A DNA stretch of 18,853 nucleotides from Rhizopus sp. PT2906 (lineage: Eukaryota > Mucoromycota > Mucoromycetes > Mucorales > Rhizopodaceae). The first letter of the stretch is position 1. Each line of letters opens with the position of its first letter. Shown in pieces: positions 17,649-18,853 of the stretch. Where the stretch lies: positions 1 to 18,853 of the forward strand of contig JAMYHX010000658.1 of assembly GCA_025529335.1 (NCBI GenBank), written 5' to 3'. The notes below the pieces were generated by a model. The model ran no database searches. It was not told where the DNA came from and saw nothing but the letters and a program-made list of their open reading frames with translations. The position numbers and the translations under genes were made by a program.

Positions 17649-18853
17649 ATGCCGCCAAAACATAGAAAAGTGCCTTTCAGTGGAAAAAAGAAGAAACAGC
17701 AACTACAGCAAAAGAATGCTCGAAAACAAGAGAAAGGTTTTTGAACACTAATTGTCAATGTTGACTTTTAATAACACTCATTACAAAAAAGCTGCCAACA
17801 TGGATCCAAGTTCATTTGACTACCTTGGAAAAACAAAGCCATTAAAAGCCAACTTACTTGATCATTTTGTACAGGGAACCGAAGGTGTGCTTAAAAATAG
17901 TTCAGAACTGGATACCAAGACAAAGTAAGTCGAGTACACCAAGTGTTATTGTAGTAACCTATTATTTAGGCTAGTATCGGTCTTTGACAAGTTGACACCA
18001 CAGTCCATTGAACAGGAAAAGTTGGCAAGTATGCAGCCATTGAATCGTTTACCCAAGGAGTCATTGGAATTGAAAGAAAGCGACTTTAGTGAATACATTG
18101 AGTTTCCAAAACGACCTTTTTGGGATTATGACATGTCAAAGGAAGAGGTCGAGCAACACGAAACAGAGAGTTTTCAGAATTGGTTAAAGGATATTCAAGA
18201 AAAATATGCTGGGAAACAGATAAGCTGGTTTGAGCGTAACTTGGAAGTTTGGCGTCAATTGTAAGAAAAAAAAAAAAAGAAAATAGAAAGGAGATGGCTG
18301 ACGATGTGTATTCAGGTGGAGAGTATTGGAGATAAGCGATGTGATCCTTATTGTCATGGATATTAGAAATCCATTACTACATTTTCCTATTTCGCTGTAT
18401 AATTTCATTACGCATGAGAAAAAGAAAAGCATCGTGGGTGTGTTTAATAAGGTATATGGAATATCAATTGCACGTCTTTTGATAAACTAAAAGCAGAGTG
18501 AAGGTAGATCTTGTTTCTGAATTCACGGTGTTTGCTTGGAAGAAATATTTTGAGGAAACATTTCCAAACTTGCATATTGCAACCTTCAGTTGCTTTCCAA
18601 GAGATAAAAACCTGATTGATGACACCGTAACCTGTAAGTGAACTTGAGTCGACAAAAAACACATGAATAATCTCTCTCTCTTTTATGTAGATGCCTTGAA
18701 AAATCAAGCTAAGAGACCACGGAAGCGCTATTATCATGCACAGGGAGTCAAGAACATCTTGTCGGTTTGTCGCGACGTCTTGGACAAACCAAATGTTCCT
18801 GTCAATTGGGACTCGATCATTTCTCGTTATGATGAAGATTCAGAACACGAAGA
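17649..18853 (+). CDS. GNL1: GNL1-like circularly permuted GTPase, 3' end outside window
   Basis: Six exons seen: 17649-17736, 17792-17924, 17970-18260, 18316-18451, 18504-18633 and 18691-18853, giving 313 residues before the window ends (human GNL1 is 607). The basic N-terminus RKVPFSGKKKKQQLQQKNAR matches the KKPFSxKQKKxQLQxKR head of GNL1, a likely nuclear/nucleolar targeting region. In this YlqF/HSR1 group the G motifs are circularly permuted: the VILIVMDIRNP motif (Asp186) and the G4 motif NKVD (residues 215-218) come first, and the G1/G3 motifs should lie beyond the edge. VFAWKKYFEETFPNLHI and SCFPRDK also match GNL1. Related GTPases act in ribosome assembly; the role of GNL1 itself is less settled. 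Intron 4 splits the G4 motif between Lys and Val. Confidence 0.93.

Noticed and set aside
1..18853. CRISPR array, tRNA or rRNA genes, phage or viral genes
   Set aside because: No regularly spaced repeats, no cloverleaf-like sequence noticed by eye, and no viral structural or replication domain. A tRNAscan or profile search could overturn the tRNA part.

Overview
The window is nuclear DNA from a fungus, most likely an early-diverging Mucoromycota lineage (Mucorales-like). Evidence: AT-rich spacers, genes split by many short GT-AG introns (about 46-140 nt), a Zn2Cys6 transcription factor, FSH1- and Lsb5-type proteins, and a FAR1-like DNA-binding fragment. The assignment is inference from style and protein families; no rRNA, tRNA or mitochondrial sequence is present to confirm it. 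I spliced each gene by hand from donor/acceptor sites, reading-frame continuity and family motifs.

Layout: (1) 171-815 (+) mitochondrial ribosomal protein uL16m, converging on (2) a polyQ/polyA-rich Zn2Cys6 regulator, 2355-1061 (-). (3) FSH1-family serine hydrolase, 3932-3024 (-), whose upstream side carries a 221-bp terminal-inverted-repeat element starting 31 bp from its ATG. (4) A 1.4-kb gene-poor stretch (4184-5593) with a possible tiny two-exon gene (+) and a cysteine-rich exon-like frame (-). (5) 5594-7313 (+) a six-exon single-pass membrane protein with histidine-rich linkers. (6) 8639-7752 (-) a five-exon coiled-coil protein that I do not recognise. (7) 9426-8821 (-) a FAR1/MULE-type DNA-binding fragment broken by one in-frame stop. 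(8) 9671-11496 (+) a CorA-type (Alr1/Mnr2-like) Mg2+ transporter, whose 3' end abuts (9) allantoicase, 12800-11529 (-). (10) 14843-13692 (-) a RhoGAP protein, and 150 bp upstream of it (11) an Lsb5-like VHS-GAT protein, 16477-14994 (-), whose first intron appears to use a GC donor. (12) 17649-end (+) a GNL1-type circularly permuted GTPase, cut by the window edge.

Most genes are ordinary housekeeping functions and do not form an operon or an obvious pathway. The Lsb5-like and RhoGAP neighbours are the only pair with a plausible shared theme (endocytosis and actin/Rho control). I found no CRISPR array, integrated virus, complete transposase gene or new multi-gene system. The most interesting items are the inverted-repeat element in the FSH1 promoter, the GC-AG intron, a stop-free intron (multiple of three) in the Zn2Cys6 gene, a 27-nt microexon in the histidine-rich membrane protein gene, and several short exon-like remnants between genes.
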